A program made the position numbers and the translations under genes. A stretch of 7,493 nt of DNA from positions 1 through 7,493 of the forward strand of contig JAGWPI010000315.1 in the NCBI GenBank assembly GCA_028877005.1, written 5' to 3'. Below, in pieces: positions 1-6,346 of the stretch; position 1 is the stretch's first letter; every line of letters begins with the position of its first letter. The notes below the pieces were generated by a model, which saw only the letters and a program-made list of their open reading frames with translations, ran no database searches and was not told the DNA's origin. The DNA comes from Bacteroidota bacterium. GTDB taxonomy: Bacteria > Bacteroidota > Bacteroidia > Chitinophagales > Chitinophagaceae.

Positions 1-1188
1 AGCTACCACATCGGCCATTTTACCTTTTTCAAGACTACCTATTTTGGTAGCACCTATTAAATCGGCTGCACTAACGGTAGCGGCCTTTATACATTCCAAA
101 ACAGGCATTCCTGCTTCGTGCATATACCCAAACTCCATCCAATTCTTGCCGTGGTTGTATACACCGGCATCTGTACCAAAAGCAATTTTTACCCCGGCTT
201 TATATGCTTTAGCAAAAGTTGCCTGAATAACCGAACCAATTTGAATAGCTTTTGCACGTATAATAGGCGGAAAATATCCGGGCATTTTATTAGCAGAATC
301 GGCTACTGATTTACCGGCAATAATAGTTGGCACTAAATAAGTACCCCTTTCTTTCATTAATGTCATAATTTCCGGCGTCATATAAGTGCCATGTTCTATA
401 GAAGTAACACCGGCTAACACAGCGCGCTTCATACCTTCAGGACCGTGTGCATGAGCAGCCACACGCATTCCATAATCTTTTGCAGTTTCTACAATTGTTT
501 TAATTTCATCTTCTGTAAACTGAGCTCCTGCACCGTCTTTTTCTAAACTCAGTACACCGCCGGTAGCAGTAATCTTAATTAAATCGGCACCATCTTTATA
601 ATGTTGCCGTACAGCCTTTCTGCATTCATCATCGCCATTCACCACATTTTCATTTAATTGTGGTACCATCATAATATCTTCTCTTAAACCATTAGTGGGG
701 TCTCCATGTCCACCCGTAGTTGAAATAATAGAGCCTGCAGTAAATATACGTGGCCCAACTACTAACCCTTTATTTATAGCATTACGAAGCGCGATGTTAA
801 CACCACTGCCACCTACATCACGCACAGTAGTAAAACCAGCCATTAAAGTAGTTTTAGCATATACTGCAGCCTGAAATGCAATATCTGCAGGATTTTGGGT
901 TAATCTTTTTAACATAGCATCAGGACTAGTTTGACTTTCTAAATGAACGTGGGCATCAATTAATCCGGGCATTACCGTATACCTTTTCAAATCAATTACT
1001 TTATCATTTGGCCCTGCCTGTATAAAACCATTTTGTATATCGACAACCGTATCGCCCTGCACAATAACGGACATGTCTTGTTGCTCTATTAATTTGTTTA
1101 CATCAATTAATTTACCGCAATAAATAATGGTTTTTTGGGCTGCTGCCATTTGATAAAATAGCAGTGTAAAAAGTAACATTTTTTTCAT
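1..1188 (-). CDS. Exported amidohydrolase, imidazolonepropionase-like family (C-terminus cut by window edge)
   Basis: A metal-dependent hydrolase of the amidohydrolase superfamily, closest in look to the imidazolonepropionase-like/Xaa-Pro dipeptidase branch that cleaves C-N bonds in N-acyl amino acids, dipeptides or cyclic amides. The start ATG is at 1188-1186, and 396 codons are open to base 1 with no stop, so the last few dozen residues are missing. Residues 1-17 form a signal peptide (KK, then LLFTLLFY, then AAA before Gln18), so the enzyme should be periplasmic. Metal-site residues are in family order: H80 and H82 (DAHVH), K205 (ADLIK, the probable carboxylated lysine), H246/H248 (AAHAHG), H266 (IEHGT) and D340 (FGTDAG). 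The visible end, GSLEKGKMADVVA, is the usual lead into the C-terminal beta-sandwich. It follows the peroxiredoxin gene but is separated from it by a terminator. A poor promoter match (TTG, 18 bases, TAACTTAA; 1212-1240) lies upstream. The fold and class are secure; the substrate is not predictable. Confidence 0.9.
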   Translation of the reverse strand, partial: MKKMLLFTLLFYQMAAAQKTIIYCGKLIDVNKLIEQQDMSVIVQGDTVVDIQNGFIQAGPNDKVIDLKRYTVMPGLIDAHVHLESQTSPDAMLKRLTQNPADIAFQAAVYAKTTLMAGFTTVRDVGGSGVNIALRNAINKGLVVGPRIFTAGSIISTTGGHGDPTNGLREDIMMVPQLNENVVNGDDECRKAVRQHYKDGADLIKITATGGVLSLEKDGAGAQFTEDEIKTIVETAKDYGMRVAAHAHGPEGMKRAVLAGVTSIEHGTYMTPEIMTLMKERGTYLVPTIIAGKSVADSANKMPGYFPPIIRAKAIQIGSVIQATFAKAYKAGVKIAFGTDAGVYNHGKNWMEFGYMHEAGMPVLECIKAATVSAADLIGATKIGSLEKGKMADVVA

Positions 1189-1243
1189 ATCAATTTATTT
1201 GGTTGAGGCAGTTAAGTTAAGTAATTATTAATGGAAACAACAC

Positions 1244-1270
1244 AAAAAAAGCCCCTGAAGAATCAGGAGC
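1244..1270 (-). terminator. Intrinsic terminator of the peroxiredoxin gene
   Basis: Read on the minus strand, GCTCCTG and CAGGGGC pair as a 7-bp stem (one G-U pair) around a 6-base loop, followed at once by seven T. It begins 25 bases after the peroxiredoxin stop codon and ends 56 bases before the amidohydrolase start, so it separates these two genes into different transcription units. Confidence 0.8.
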
Positions 1271-1294
1271 CTATACAAGTATAATGAAAAAATA

Positions 1295-1933
1295 TTAGTC
1301 TTTATCAGGCTGTGGAGTATAGCGCAAATAAGGTTTTACTACTTTTACACCTTTGGGAAATTTTGAGGGTGCATCTTCTGTGCTTACCCCTAAACCGATA
1401 ATTACATCTTCTCCGGGATTCCAGTTAGCTGGTGTAGCAACGGGATATTTAGCACTTAACTGTAATGAATCTAAAACACGCAACACTTCATTAAAGTTAC
1501 GGCCGGTAGATGCGGGATAGGTGATAAATAACTTTAATTTTTTATCGGGACCAATAATAAATAAAGACCGAACAGTGTGTGTTTCAGAAGCGTTGGGATG
1601 AATCATATCAAATAAAGTAGCTACTTTTTTATCTTCATCGGCAATAATTGGAAAATCAACATGTGTATGTTGGGTTTCATCAATATCACTAATCCACTTT
1701 TTGTGGCTTTCTACATCATCCACACTTAAAGCTAAAACTTTGGTATTACGTTTGTCAAATTCAGCTTTCAATAATGCTGTTTTACCTAATTCAGTTGTAC
1801 AAACCGGTGTATAATCAGCAGGATGTGAAAATAGAATACCCCAGCTATCACCTAGATATTCATAAAAATCAATGTCTCCAATAGAAGTTTTTGCCTTAAA
1901 ATTGGGTACGGTGTCTCCTAAATGCAAACTCAT
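1295..1933 (-). CDS. 1-Cys peroxiredoxin (Prx6-type, AhpC/TSA family)
   Basis: A cytoplasmic thiol peroxidase that reduces hydrogen peroxide and organic or lipid hydroperoxides. The 212-residue length fits the Prx6 subfamily. The thioredoxin-fold core carries the peroxidatic motif HPADYTPVCTTE with T42 and C45, and the supporting arginine is R122 (TVRSLFIIGPD). The stretch near 166-174 (ATPANWNPGE) followed by a roughly 40-residue C-terminal domain is characteristic of Prx6 and distinguishes it from 2-Cys AhpC. C45 is the only cysteine in the protein, so no internal resolving thiol exists and an external reductant must recycle it. The start at MSLHLGDTVPNF matches the family N-terminus, and no Shine-Dalgarno sequence is seen, as is usual in Bacteroidota. 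It has its own terminator (1244-1270) and a candidate -7 element at 1984-1991, so it is probably monocistronic. No OxyR- or PerR-like operator was recognised upstream. Confidence 0.93.
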   Translation of the reverse strand: MSLHLGDTVPNFKAKTSIGDIDFYEYLGDSWGILFSHPADYTPVCTTELGKTALLKAEFDKRNTKVLALSVDDVESHKKWISDIDETQHTHVDFPIIADEDKKVATLFDMIHPNASETHTVRSLFIIGPDKKLKLFITYPASTGRNFNEVLRVLDSLQLSAKYPVATPANWNPGEDVIIGLGVSTEDAPSKFPKGVKVVKPYLRYTPQPDKD

Positions 1934-1983
1934 AAAACGATATTTTAAAGGTTAACAAAATAATTGAACAGAGAATGGAAGTA

Positions 1984-1991
1984 CAAAGTTA
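1984..1991 (-). promoter_or_regulatory. Candidate -7 element for the peroxiredoxin gene
   Basis: The minus strand reads TAACTTTG, an exact match to the Bacteroidota -7 consensus TAnnTTTG. It lies 50 bases before the peroxiredoxin start in the 112-base gap after dinB. No TTG is found at the expected spacing upstream, so the match rests on one element. In DNA this AT-rich such octamers arise by chance every couple of hundred bases. Confidence 0.4.
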
Positions 1992-2045
1992 AATACTCTA
2001 CCAATTTAGCAGGGTGATAAATATTTTATTCACCTAAACTTAACT

Positions 2046-3194
2046 TTATAAACTTCTTCCTTTTTGCAACGCAAAGGTACCATATTTGTTTTTTACTGCA
2101 TCAATTGCTTTGTATAAGTTGGCTTTGGTGTTAGTTTGATTAAACAAATCAGGTGCTTGTCCATGTTTACTTAAATTAGTTAAACGCACACCCAATAAAC
2201 GAACTGGAAGAGAAGGTTGCCATAATAGTTGAAACAGTTGCTTAGCTGCTTGTATCAATTCATCATCACAAAAAGTGAGTGGTAAGCTAATTTGTTTGGT
2301 TGTAGTTGTAAAATCGGCATAGCGTATTTTAATTGCTATGCAAGCAGTAAACATCCTCTCCTGTCTTAATTCATAAGCCACTTTTTCAGTCATTTGTACT
2401 AGTTTCTGTTCTAAAAAAGCCTTATCGTTAGTATTAGTAGTAAAGGTTTGTTCAGTTGAAATAGATTTGGGCTCATGTGCTGTTTCCAAAGGCATATCAT
2501 AACTGCCATTGGCAATATGGTGAAGTGTTTGCCCCCATTTACCGAATTTTTGTTCTAAATGTTGCGGCGAAAACTGTAATATGTCCTGAATAAAATGAAT
2601 ACCCATTTGCTGCAGTTCTGGTAATGTATGTTTACCAACACCGGGAATTTTTTGAACGGGCAGCGGCGCTAAAAAATCTTTTTCCTTACCGGGCTGCACA
2701 AATAGATAGCCGTTGGGTTTAGCTTCATCGGTAGCAATTTTGGCAATGAGTTTGGTAGTAGCCAAACCAAAAGAAATAGGTAATCCGGTAGCAGCCATTA
2801 TTTGTTGGCGTAAATCAATCGTCCATTGCAATGGGTTAAAAAAAACATCCATCCCGGTTAAATCAATATAAAACTCATCAATACTCGCTTTTTGAAAGGC
2901 GGGTGCAGCTTGCGCAATAATATCAGTAACCCTGTTGGAGAAACGGCTGTACTCTTTATAAGAACCGTGTAATATAATAGCCTGCGGGCATAGCTGTAAA
3001 GCACGTTTCATAGGCATGGCGCTGTGTATGCCAAATTTACGAGCAGCATAACTGCAGGCTGCTACTACTCCCCTTTCGCTGCTACCACCCACTAAAACAG
3101 GCAGATGTTGTAGTGCGGGATTTTTAATAACCTCCACACTCACAAAAAATGAGTCTAAATCAAAATGGGCAATATAACGTTGCGGCTGATTCAT
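2046..3194 (-). CDS. dinB: DNA polymerase IV (Y-family translesion polymerase)
   Basis: A low-fidelity, damage-tolerant DNA polymerase that extends past lesions. Palm and fingers: HFDLDSFF at 10-17 supplies catalytic D12 and the steric-gate F17, and SIDEFYID supplies D106 and E107, completing the metal-binding carboxylates. YAARKFGIHSAM (49-60) is the Y-family fingers signature. A thumb helix-hairpin-helix is at 183-190 (IPGVGKHT). The little-finger domain runs roughly 244-345 and ends in VRLLGVRLTNL. The later segment QAPDLF (346-351) looks like a sliding-clamp binding motif, followed by a 31-residue tail (LYKAID, NKYG) of the sort seen in other Bacteroidota DinB proteins. At 382 residues it is full length with all key residues present. 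It is flanked by gaps of 112 and 90 bases, so it is probably transcribed alone. No known LexA box was recognised, but a perfect inverted repeat lies at 3212-3228. Confidence 0.96.
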   Translation of the reverse strand: MNQPQRYIAHFDLDSFFVSVEVIKNPALQHLPVLVGGSSERGVVAACSYAARKFGIHSAMPMKRALQLCPQAIILHGSYKEYSRFSNRVTDIIAQAAPAFQKASIDEFYIDLTGMDVFFNPLQWTIDLRQQIMAATGLPISFGLATTKLIAKIATDEAKPNGYLFVQPGKEKDFLAPLPVQKIPGVGKHTLPELQQMGIHFIQDILQFSPQHLEQKFGKWGQTLHHIANGSYDMPLETAHEPKSISTEQTFTTNTNDKAFLEQKLVQMTEKVAYELRQERMFTACIAIKIRYADFTTTTKQISLPLTFCDDELIQAAKQLFQLLWQPSLPVRLLGVRLTNLSKHGQAPDLFNQTNTKANLYKAIDAVKNKYGTFALQKGRSL

Positions 3195-3211
3195 GAAATA
3201 ACAGCAGCTAA

Positions 3212-3228
3212 ATTACTATGCAAGTAAT
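3212..3228. promoter_or_regulatory. Inverted repeat upstream of dinB, possible operator
   Basis: ATTACT, five bases (ATGCA), then AGTAAT form a perfect 6-5-6 inverted repeat whose near edge is 17 bases upstream of the dinB start codon. The position is where a repressor site would be expected. It does not match a LexA operator I can name, and a site of this arm length can arise by chance in AT-rich DNA. Confidence 0.35.
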
Positions 3229-3284
3229 AGAAAGTAAGTACAAATTTTTAAAAAGATGTGTTCATCATAAGAAAATTGAAACCG

Positions 3285-3689
3285 TTACTGCAACACCTGT
3301 AAAATAGCCTCATCTATTCTCCTTGGGCGAAAATTAGTACGGTGTACCAATGCCCAAATGCTAGTGGCTTTAACAATGGTTTGGTTATCGCGTAGGCGCA
3401 CAATAGTATAATGGCGTTGCCAGGTTACACCGGTATGTTCGCCGGGCCAGGTAGTTATTTCTAATACATCACCCAAAAAAGCACCAGTTAAATAATCTAT
3501 TTCATGGCGGCGTACCACCCATAACACTTCGCGGTGTAGGGTTTCAGGTACCTTTTGCATCCAGTGGTTGTAAGCTGCATCTTGCAACCATTGCACATAC
3601 ACCACATTGTTTACATGCTTTAAATGGTCTAAATGTGTTTCATTTACGGTAATAGTAAAGCGAAATGGCGGATAGATATAATTTTCCAT
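3285..3689 (-). CDS. Acyl-CoA thioesterase, 4HBT hotdog-fold family
   Basis: A small cytoplasmic enzyme expected to hydrolyse an acyl-CoA or aroyl-CoA thioester to the free acid and CoA. The 134-residue length equals a single hotdog domain. The N-terminal motif LDHLKHVNNVVYVQWLQDA carries D21, H25, N27, N28 and Y31, corresponding to the D-x-x-x-H-V-N-N-x-x-Y active-site region of the 4-hydroxybenzoyl-CoA thioesterase/YbgC-like group. The central part (HEIDYLTGAFLGDVLEITTW) is the usual strand that follows the hotdog helix. Its start lies 4 bases after the rimM stop codon, so it is probably translated from the rimM transcript. There is no evident functional link to ribosome assembly. The substrate cannot be told from the sequence. 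A weak four-base-pair hairpin (3255-3266) followed on the minus strand by five T lies downstream and might end the transcript. Confidence 0.88.
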   Translation of the reverse strand: MENYIYPPFRFTITVNETHLDHLKHVNNVVYVQWLQDAAYNHWMQKVPETLHREVLWVVRRHEIDYLTGAFLGDVLEITTWPGEHTGVTWQRHYTIVRLRDNQTIVKATSIWALVHRTNFRPRRIDEAILQVLQ

Positions 3690-3693
3690 GTAT

Positions 3694-4215
3694 TTACAAA
3701 TAGATGTCTAACAAACCTTCGGGTAGGTTTACCCAAACCTCTTTTCTTTTTCTGTCTATTTTCAGTAGAGTATTTTCATGAATGGGTATCAGCACTTCCT
3801 TGCCTTCTATGAAAATTCGAACCAATACCTGATGAGGTTGTTCAATTACTTCTTCTATAATGCCCAAGGCTTTTTGGCTATCTACAACTGAGTAGCCCAA
3901 TAAAGCAATAGGGGCATGTGTATCCATTAATGCAAAAGCCTCAACTTCCGGTAGCCAAACATTCTTGTTTAAAAAACGATGGGCGGCTTCTTTACTGCTT
4001 ATGCCTTCTAATTGTACAAATATTTCTTCAGAATTTTTAGGTTTGGCACTTTCTACAAAGTAGGGTAGATAACTATTTTTATTCTGCTCTATAAAAAGAG
4101 CTTTAATGCCTTTCAGTGTTGTTTTTTTTCCCAGCACATGCTGCACAATTACTTGGCCGTTAGTACCAAAAGTAGCCACAATTTTACCGATATGAATATA
4201 TTGTTGAATTGCCAT
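3694..4215 (-). CDS. rimM: Ribosome maturation factor RimM
   Basis: Assists late assembly of the 30S subunit head, where family members bind ribosomal protein S19 and support 16S rRNA processing. From the chosen start the protein is 173 residues, the normal RimM length. The N-terminal RimM domain shows IGKIVATFGTNGQV (9-22) and LEGISSKEAAHRFLNKNVWL (69-88). The C-terminal PRC-barrel domain shows LLGYSVVD (105-112), EVLIPIHENTLLKID (140-154) and the closing VNLPEGLLDIY (162-172). The open frame extends 44 codons further to 4347, but that stretch overlaps the end of rpsP, runs through a terminator hairpin and resembles nothing in the family, so the ATG at 4215-4213 (MAIQQYIHIGK) is preferred. 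It follows rpsP, the classical rpsP-rimM pairing, but trmD and rplS are not next; a thioesterase gene is. Confidence 0.93.
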   Translation of the reverse strand: MAIQQYIHIGKIVATFGTNGQVIVQHVLGKKTTLKGIKALFIEQNKNSYLPYFVESAKPKNSEEIFVQLEGISSKEAAHRFLNKNVWLPEVEAFALMDTHAPIALLGYSVVDSQKALGIIEEVIEQPHQVLVRIFIEGKEVLIPIHENTLLKIDRKRKEVWVNLPEGLLDIYL

Positions 4216-4233
4216 GCAATTAATGGATTTAGA

Positions 4234-4241
4234 CAAAACTA
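4234..4241 (-). promoter_or_regulatory. Candidate -7 element for rimM
   Basis: TAGTTTTG on the minus strand matches the Bacteroidota -7 consensus exactly and lies 18 bases before the rimM start, just beyond the rpsP terminator. There is no convincing TTG at the usual distance upstream, and the implied leader would be only about a dozen bases. It is plausible mainly because the terminator would otherwise leave rimM dependent on readthrough. Confidence 0.3.
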
Positions 4242-4272
4242 TGTGGTTAAAAGAATGAATAGGTAGAAAATT

Positions 4273-4308
4273 AAAAAGCCCTGTTAACGTGTTTATGGTT
4301 AACGGGGC
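4273..4308 (-). terminator. Terminator hairpin between rpsP and rimM
   Basis: The arms GCCCTGTTAAC (4278-4288) and GTTAACGGGGC (4298-4308) enclose a 9-base loop. On the minus strand this is an 11-bp stem with a single C/A mismatch, followed immediately by five T and, after AA, four more T. It begins 22 bases after the rpsP stop codon. On the plus strand the mismatch becomes a T-G pair and a run of seven T (4313-4319) follows after four bases, so the element could act in both directions, although no plus-strand gene precedes it. Confidence 0.8.
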
Positions 4309-4330
4309 TACATTTTTTTGTGCAGGCTTA

Positions 4331-4780
4331 CTAAACTTCTGAACCACCTTCAGCAGGTTGTTCTTCTACCTTTTTAACAACAGGTTTGTATTCCTGACGC
4401 TGGCGTTTTTGTTGCTTGTGCGAATCACTTCTGCGTTTTAACTGTGCTTCATGTTCATCGTGCCATGCCTGAAATTTGATCATTGCGGTTGCATCATCAA
4501 ATAATCCCAGTGAAACACCACGAAGCAAATGCTTCAGGTACAATACACCTTTAAAGGAAAGAATCCTTCGTACTGTGTCGGTTGGTTGTGCACCTTTATG
4601 TAACCAGTCTAAAGCTTTCTGACGATCTAGTTGAATGGTTGCCGGTACGGTTAAAGGATTGTAAGTGCCCAGTTTTTGGATGAATTTACCATCTCTGGGT
4701 GCACGAGCATCGGCCACTACAATAAAGTAGAATGGGCGTTTTTTACTGCCGTGTCTTTGTAATCTCATTTTTACTGCCAT
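4331..4780 (-). CDS. rpsP: 30S ribosomal protein S16 with extended C-terminal tail
   Basis: A structural protein of the 30S ribosomal subunit body that binds 16S rRNA early in assembly. The S16 core covers about residues 1-85 and begins [18 protein letters not shown] followed by [12 protein letters not shown] and IQKLGTYNP, the diagnostic family blocks. The remaining 60 or so residues form a charged tail rich in Lys, Arg, Gln and Glu (for example [20 protein letters not shown]). This takes the protein to 149 residues against about 80-90 in most bacteria; such tails are common in S16 of Bacteroidota. The start is the only sensible one and no Shine-Dalgarno sequence precedes it. The gene has a 150-base upstream gap with two candidate promoters, and a strong terminator follows, so S16 can be expressed independently of ffh and largely of rimM. 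Confidence 0.96.
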   Translation of the reverse strand: MAVKMRLQRHGSKKRPFYFIVVADARAPRDGKFIQKLGTYNPLTVPATIQLDRQKALDWLHKGAQPTDTVRRILSFKGVLYLKHLLRGVSLGLFDDATAMIKFQAWHDEHEAQLKRRSDSHKQQKRQRQEYKPVVKKVEEQPAEGGSEV

Positions 4781-4835
4781 GTTAAATAGACATTTAAAGG
4801 CGTTAATAAATAGGGTTTCAATTTTATTTGGACGG

Positions 4836-4867
4836 CGAAAATAATAAAGGATTGCTTTCCCTCCAAC
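4836..4867 (-). promoter_or_regulatory. Candidate promoter of rpsP (near)
   Basis: The minus strand reads GTTG, 20 bases, then TATTTTCG, one mismatch from the -7 consensus TAnnTTTG and with an acceptable TTG at the -33 position. Both elements are present at workable spacing, and the -7 element is 55 bases upstream of the rpsP start codon. It is the better of two candidates in this gap because it has two elements. Confidence 0.4.
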
Positions 4868-4896
4868 TTTACGTGTTTGGTTTTTATAATTTAATA

Positions 4897-4904
4897 CAAA
4901 ATTA
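4897..4904 (-). promoter_or_regulatory. Candidate -7 element of rpsP (far)
   Basis: TAATTTTG is an exact match to TAnnTTTG on the minus strand, 116 bases upstream of rpsP and 26 bases after the ffh stop. No TTG lies at the right distance, and it falls within an all-A/T inverted repeat (ATAATTT and AAATTAT arms, 4886-4905). It would give a leader of roughly 110 bases. Confidence 0.25.
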
Positions 4905-4930
4905 TGAGCATTCTCGGTGTTTTTTGATAT

Positions 4931-6253
4931 TTATCGCTTTAAACCCGGCATTCTTCCCCCCATGGGTAATTTATTCATAGCCCCCATCATTTTTTTCATT
5001 TGTTCAAATTGCTTCATAAAGGCATTTACCTCCTGAATATCCTTTCCGCTACCTTTAGCTATGCGTAATTTTCTTTTTTGGTCAATTAAATCGGGGTTGG
5101 CCCTTTCTTGTGGTGTCATAGAATGAATAATGGCTTCAATACCTTTAAATGCGTCATCATTAATATCTACATCTTTAATGGCTTTACCAACGCCGGGTAT
5201 CATGCCCATTAAATCTTTCAGATTTCCCATTTTTTTAATTTGTTGGAGTTGTTCTAAAAAATCTTGAAAATCAAATTGATTTTTTCTGATTTTTTTCTCC
5301 AACTTTCTAGCTCGTTCTTCATCAAATTGTTCTTGGGCTTTTTCAACCAGTGAAGCAATATCGCCCATACCCAAAATACGCTGTGCCATACGGTCTGGAT
5401 AAAAGACATCGAGTGTATCCATTTTTTCGCCGCTGCTCATAAATTTAATAGGCTTCTGCACTGTGTATTTAATAGAAAGTGCAGCACCACCTCGGGTATC
5501 ACCATCTAATTTGGTTAATACCACACCGGTAAAATCGAGTCGGTCGTTAAAGGCTTTGGCTGTATTTACCGCATCCTGACCCGTCATGGCATCTACCACA
5601 AACAAAATTTCAGAGGGTTGAACGGCTTGTTTAATGTTGGCAACTTCGGTCATCATTACTTCATCAATGGCTAAACGACCTGCCGTATCAATAATTACCA
5701 CATTTTTATTCTGAGCTTTAGCAGCTTTTAGTGCATTTTGAACAATACTTACTGCATCTTTATTATCGCGCTCTGCATAAACGGGTACACCTACCTGCTC
5801 CGCTAATACAGTTAATTGATCAATAGCTGCCGGGCGATAAATATCCGCCGCTACTACCATTGGTGATTTGCCTTTTTGATTTTTTAAATAATTGGCCAGT
5901 TTACCGGTAAAAGTGGTTTTACCACTACCTTGTAATCCTGCAATTAAAATAATAGCCGGATTGCCGCTTACGGAAAATTCAGCTGCTGTACCACCCATTA
6001 ATTCAGTTAATTCATCCTGAACAATTTTTACCATTAACTGGCCCGGACTTACCGCATTAATTACTTTTTCGCCAATGGCTTTTTCTTTTACTTTATCGGT
6101 AAATTCTTTCGCAATTTTAAAGTTTACATCGGCATCTATTAAAGCCCTGCGAATATCTTTTACAGTATTAGCAACATTCAGTTCTGTAATACGAGCTTGG
6201 CCTTTCAGGTTTTTAAATGCTGATTCTAATTTTTCACTCAGTGAATTAAACAT
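4931..6253 (-). CDS. ffh: Signal recognition particle protein Ffh (SRP54)
   Basis: The SRP GTPase. With 4.5S RNA it binds signal sequences and transmembrane segments emerging from the ribosome and delivers the complex to receptor FtsY at the membrane. The 440-residue protein has all three domains. The N domain (about 1-90) begins MFNSLSEKLESAFKNL. The G domain (about 95-295) has the P-loop GLQGSGKTT at 106-114, ADIYRPAA at 136-143, DTAGR at 189-193 and TKLDGD at 248-253. The methionine-rich M domain (about 325-440) has MIPGVGK at 351-357, the RNA-binding segment LRIAKGSG at 396-403, and a final KKMMGAMNKLPMGGRMPG. All GTPase motifs are intact. Upstream, the rpoD terminator hairpin at 6284-6311 lies between the gene and its best candidate -7 element. 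The 4.5S RNA gene is not in this window. Confidence 0.97.
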   Translation of the reverse strand: MFNSLSEKLESAFKNLKGQARITELNVANTVKDIRRALIDADVNFKIAKEFTDKVKEKAIGEKVINAVSPGQLMVKIVQDELTELMGGTAAEFSVSGNPAIILIAGLQGSGKTTFTGKLANYLKNQKGKSPMVVAADIYRPAAIDQLTVLAEQVGVPVYAERDNKDAVSIVQNALKAAKAQNKNVVIIDTAGRLAIDEVMMTEVANIKQAVQPSEILFVVDAMTGQDAVNTAKAFNDRLDFTGVVLTKLDGDTRGGAALSIKYTVQKPIKFMSSGEKMDTLDVFYPDRMAQRILGMGDIASLVEKAQEQFDEERARKLEKKIRKNQFDFQDFLEQLQQIKKMGNLKDLMGMIPGVGKAIKDVDINDDAFKGIEAIIHSMTPQERANPDLIDQKRKLRIAKGSGKDIQEVNAFMKQFEQMKKMMGAMNKLPMGGRMPGLKR

Positions 6254-6283
6254 AATACATTAATTAAAGTACTTTTCATCATT

Positions 6284-6311
6284 AAAAAAGTGAACCGATA
6301 AGTTCACTTTT
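6284..6311 (-). terminator. Terminator hairpin after rpoD
   Basis: AAAAGTGAAC (6286-6295) and GTTCACTTTT (6302-6311) are perfect inverted arms around a 6-base loop. On the minus strand the hairpin ends in an uninterrupted TTTTTT. It lies 36 bases after the rpoD stop and 30 bases before the ffh start. The GC part of the stem is only six base pairs, so readthrough is possible. Confidence 0.72.
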
Positions 6312-6323
6312 AAATTGGCTGTG

Positions 6324-6331
6324 CAAATATA
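6324..6331 (-). promoter_or_regulatory. Candidate -7 element for ffh
   Basis: TATATTTG followed by CAC on the minus strand is an exact and typical Bacteroidota -7 element, lying between the rpoD stop codon and the rpoD terminator hairpin. A start about six bases downstream would place the whole hairpin in the ffh leader. The -33 region is weak, with no TTG at the usual spacing. Confidence 0.4.
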
Positions 6332-6346
6332 ATGGCAACTGTGTTT

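Noticed and set aside
44..309. Two plus-strand open frames of about 60 codons near the left edge
   Set aside because: They lie antisense within the amidohydrolase gene, which has intact family motifs. Their translations show no recognisable features.
1212..1240. TTG-N18-TAACTTAA before the amidohydrolase gene
   Set aside because: The -7 element has two mismatches to TAnnTTTG in an AT-rich gap, so it is little better than chance and is mentioned only in the gene entry.
2013..2034. Hairpin after dinB (GGTG and CACC arms with an A/T inner stem)
   Set aside because: It contains a bulge and has no T tract after it on the minus strand, so it does not qualify as an intrinsic terminator. It could be a weak 3' structure.
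3250..3266. GATG-N4-CATC hairpin with a T5 tract after the thioesterase gene
   Set aside because: The stem is only four base pairs. It is too weak to list as a terminator, though it is in the right place.
4886..4905. All-A/T inverted repeat between ffh and rpsP
   Set aside because: The seven-base arms contain no G or C and no T tract follows the hairpin on the minus strand, so it is neither a convincing terminator nor a recognisable operator.
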